The notes below the pieces were generated by a model. That model searched no databases and had not been told where the DNA came from. It saw only the letters and a list, made by a program, of their open reading frames with translations. Positions 61,401-64,000 of a stretch of DNA of 64,000 nucleotides are shown here, piece after piece (position 1 is the first letter of the stretch; each line of letters begins with the position of its first letter). Made by a program: the position numbers and the translations under genes. This stretch comes from Sphagnum compactum (Eukaryota; Bryophyta; Sphagnopsida; Sphagnales): positions 682,001-746,000 of the forward strand of contig OZ234499.1 in the NCBI GenBank assembly GCA_965153455.1, read 5' to 3'.

Positions 61401-64000
61401 TCTGTTGCACTCCCAAAGGTCCCTTCAATGAGCTTCTCCAACCTTCCTCCCTTCTTTGAAGTCAACATGCTTTTGACTTGCTGGCATCCCTGCAGACCAG
61501 ATTCAAAGCCACAAAAGCCTCATGAGCAGATTAAAACCTCTGGCCACTGAATATGGTAGATGTAGCTTACTGGGACACAACACTATAAACATCTGATCCA
61601 CCTTCCAAGTGGTGCAATTGAGTAGAGTTTAAGCCACATTCACAACTTGAACATAAACTGATGCTAACTTTAAAGACATTGAGCAGATGCAATCAGTTAA
61701 GGTTTAACTGACCTTTAGAGTAAGGGCAGGAAGTTTGCGTCCTTCCTTTTGTGGGCCGCCAATCCCTGGGCACTGAACAAACAAAAATTGCAGATCCAAA
61801 CCTTTCCTCTGGGCCTTGAACTGCCAGTCACTTAGGACCTGCAATTTCAGCATGCATCTGTAAATGTTTTCTATCAACAGCAGGTTTGTTTGTCCAGCAT
61901 TGCTTCAAATAAAACAATTATACCAGAAGCAGAATAAGATGCACAAACAGACACATTACCTCATTCAGTGCAGCCTTTATGTTCAACTCTCTGATGATAT
62001 CCTGAAGAAGTAGCACACCACCTTTTGGGGTTTGCAGGACCTGAGGACATCCCTTCTTCCTACCCGCTTTCTTCTCACCAGAGGGATCCTTTCCAGAATC
62101 ATTGACCACTCTCTGCTCAAATTTACCACCAGCAATATCAATTATTAGACCTTTTCCATCTCTGCCCAATTTGCTGACACCACTCATCTGATAGTAGCTA
62201 ATGAGCACCCAAAACAATTGTCTTTCAATGATCCTCTCAGACCATTGAGTCCTTATATTGTCTTGACAATGAGAGATTAAAACTCTTCACAACAGGAACT
62301 ATTGTCATTCACATGAATTTACAGAGAATTGATCATGGTCATTGGAACAAGATACTTACGGCCAGAAGTGTCTTCTCCTGGGGTTTAGGGCTTGCAACAG
62401 AGGTTCCATGTTCAAAGCGTATCTTCTCCAAACTTGCCATACGCTGTCGCTTTACATGGTGAGAGTTGTCATTCTCAACCTTGATTGAGGCACATTGTGA
62501 TGCACCCACAGTACTAGAAAGCACCTTGGATAGGCTCTCTTTACTTTGCGAAATTTGCACCTTGACTACAGGCATGGTCCTTGTCACCAAGCCAGATCGC
62601 TTTCTTTTTGCTCCTGGCATCACAGTGGGGATGTGCTTTCTTTCACACAAACAAACCATTTTCTGCAGACAACTACCAACTATTATTAGGTCAAATTGAG
62701 AGGGCACGCACTGATACTCCTGTATACCCATGAGAGTGGACACAATATATCTTGCATTGTTGAGTGTTTGAAGTAAAGGCAACTGGACACCAGAAAACAA
62801 GTTAAGAATCACAAGCAGCACCTCTGCTGAACATTGGCAATTGTTATCAGCATCTCCTTGCAGAGTCTTGAGAAGAAGAAATGACTCGGTATCCCTCCCG
62901 TCAAGCACCTTGTTTGAATTTGTTTGCTCAAATATAGGACCCCCTGCCTGAGATTGAGCTGATTCAAATGACTGCATTTGCACTACCTCCTTGCCATCAT
63001 CACTCCAGGAAGGCCCAGTGGCATCTTCTGTATTAGCCTGAGGAACTATAGAAATGCTGTGTGCTGCATTCATTGTGGTAGCCAAACCAGAGTTGTCCTG
63101 ACTGTTGACTAGTGTCTTCAATCTTCCAGGAATGCATTTGGGTATGTTTGCACCTTTGACATCTGCAGATGAGACATCAGAGGATATGGCATGCCTTTCA
63201 GCTCTTTCCATCATCAGATCCCCATAGGGTTTATAACCACTGTAGTCCTCAGAGTCAAACATGAGCTCTTCAAGCCCCAATTCATTCATGTGGGTTCCAT
63301 ACTTAATGCTCGGTTCCTTGAGAGCATCTTCCAGTATTCCCTCCTCCCTTTCAAACCACTGTGCTGCAGCTTCCATTTCCAGCAACCCTTCCCTCACAAC
63401 AACTGACCGTAAAATTCCACAGGTACAGTTGCGAATCTCCTGAGCTGTGCAAACAATTCAAAGAGGGAAAACATTAATGTGCTTTTGACAATAGAGAGAG
63501 CTCCTTCACTGATAACATCAAACATGATCATGAAATCATGATGGATTCAGCCAAACAGCTGGATTCCAGAATGAGAAAGAACTTCATAATAAAGAACAGA
63601 GGTTACTTACCATGATTGAGGCAGATTGGTCCCTCCACCGTACACCTACAGGTCACAAAAGCAACATAGCTCATGTGCTTGCAGAGGGCACAAGTGACAC
63701 TAGTATTGAAGCCTGGGGAAGTGAAAATAGTCTGTGATCCCCGTTTCTTCAATAACCAGCATACCTGGTGCTGAAACCTCATTAAGCACACAAATGCAAC
63801 CTTCACTGCATGTTGTTGCTCTGAAGCTAATTTCTGGACACAGTTGTCAGCACAACTCCTCATTTCAGCAACATTCATAGCTTCTTTGCACAGAAGCTCC
63901 TCATGAGGAAGAAGTGGAGGTCGCTTCAATAGTTCATACCGCTTGCAGGCTGCTGCACCAAATTGCAACCAATCTGCCATTGCAAAATTCACTGCCTCAC
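57272..64000 (-). CDS. JmjC/C5HC2 histone demethylase, JMJ13/JMJ706-like, 3' part of gene (5' end beyond window)
   Basis: Chromatin protein of the plant KDM4-like JmjC group. Exons on the minus strand: 64000-63611, 63444-62360, 62187-61960, 61838-61713 and 61489-59987, with GT-AG borders that keep one frame. The first carries the end of the JmjC domain and following helix (EAVNFAMADW, then KRPPLLPHEELLCKEAM, GSQ). The C5HC2 zinc finger spans exons 1-2: CALC, TCRC, CLNH and CTC supply all eight ligands; then VVVREGLLEMEAAAQWFE, as in JMJ706. JmjN and the Fe(II)-binding residues lie outside the window, so activity and substrate cannot be judged. After the finger come over 800 residues of low-complexity Ser/Gln/Lys-rich sequence with basic NLS-like clusters (GAKRKR, VKRQR, KKKLLKKHKKE). 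Exon 5 meets TGA at 59986-59984, yet open, splice-bounded sequence continues to 57272 (separate entries). An in-frame stretch of exon 2, 62821-62663, could be a 159-bp intron. Confidence 0.85.
59216..59758 (-). CDS. JmjC gene, tail exon 6 (probable)
   Basis: 181 codons open without a stop, bounded by a good acceptor (TTATTAGCAG before 59758) and donor (CAG|GTGAGA at 59215), both phase 0 like the preceding exons. The product is Gln/Ser-rich and disordered, similar in composition to exon 5. Just upstream, 59998-59916 holds a short open stretch ending GAG|GTACAT that joins this exon in phase 0. That stretch is one base out of frame with exon 5, so the exon follows naturally only if the frame break near 59993 is resolved. 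Confidence 0.6.

Overview
The window is nuclear DNA of a land plant with a large, AT-rich, repeat-laden genome. Genes are split by GT-AG introns, and the three clear ones are plant types: a PHT1 phosphate/proton symporter, a chloroplast-targeted atypical Cys-His-rich thioredoxin (ACHT), and a JmjC/C5HC2 histone demethylase of the JMJ13/JMJ706 type. A lone exon of an ELO-type fatty-acid elongase (HVYHH box) and the style of the transposon remnants make me lean to a fern, lycophyte, bryophyte or gymnosperm rather than a flowering plant. That is inference, and I cannot name the species.

Layout. 1-8.8 kb: no gene; a decayed hAT-like transposase at about 4.0-6.3 kb. 8.8-12.3 kb: the complete three-exon PHT1 gene on the minus strand, with a TATA box and a P1BS (PHR1-type) element upstream. 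12.3-52.5 kb: a 40-kb gene-poor block of old transposons and repeats. It holds a 1.2-kb tandem duplication (20.3-22.7 kb), a 165-bp tandem array (23.2-23.9 kb), a Ty3/gypsy pol remnant ending in a PHD-like finger (25.2-27.7 kb), a pogo/DDE_1 transposase remnant (33.1-34.0 kb), a CpG-rich insertion (34.3-35.1 kb), a His-rich minisatellite (36.4-36.8 kb), Harbinger transposase and Myb-like remnants (41.9 and 44.7 kb), an orphan ELO exon (46.1 kb), a 186-bp tandem duplication (48.5-48.9 kb) and several degenerate ACCT tracts. 52.5-56.4 kb: 59-bp repeats, then the four-exon ACHT gene on the plus strand, whose first intron appears to be GC-AG. 57.3-64.0 kb: the 3' part of the JmjC gene on the minus strand, running off the right edge and convergent with ACHT.

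The three genes are not functionally linked: one imports phosphate at the plasma membrane, one carries redox signals in the plastid and one acts on chromatin. The most notable points are the retroelement with a PHD-like tail, the very long disordered tail of the demethylase with an apparent one-base frame break, the GC-AG intron of ACHT, and the close P1BS/TATA pair at the PHT1 gene. Exon borders were placed by hand from splice consensus and reading phase; transposon limits are approximate.
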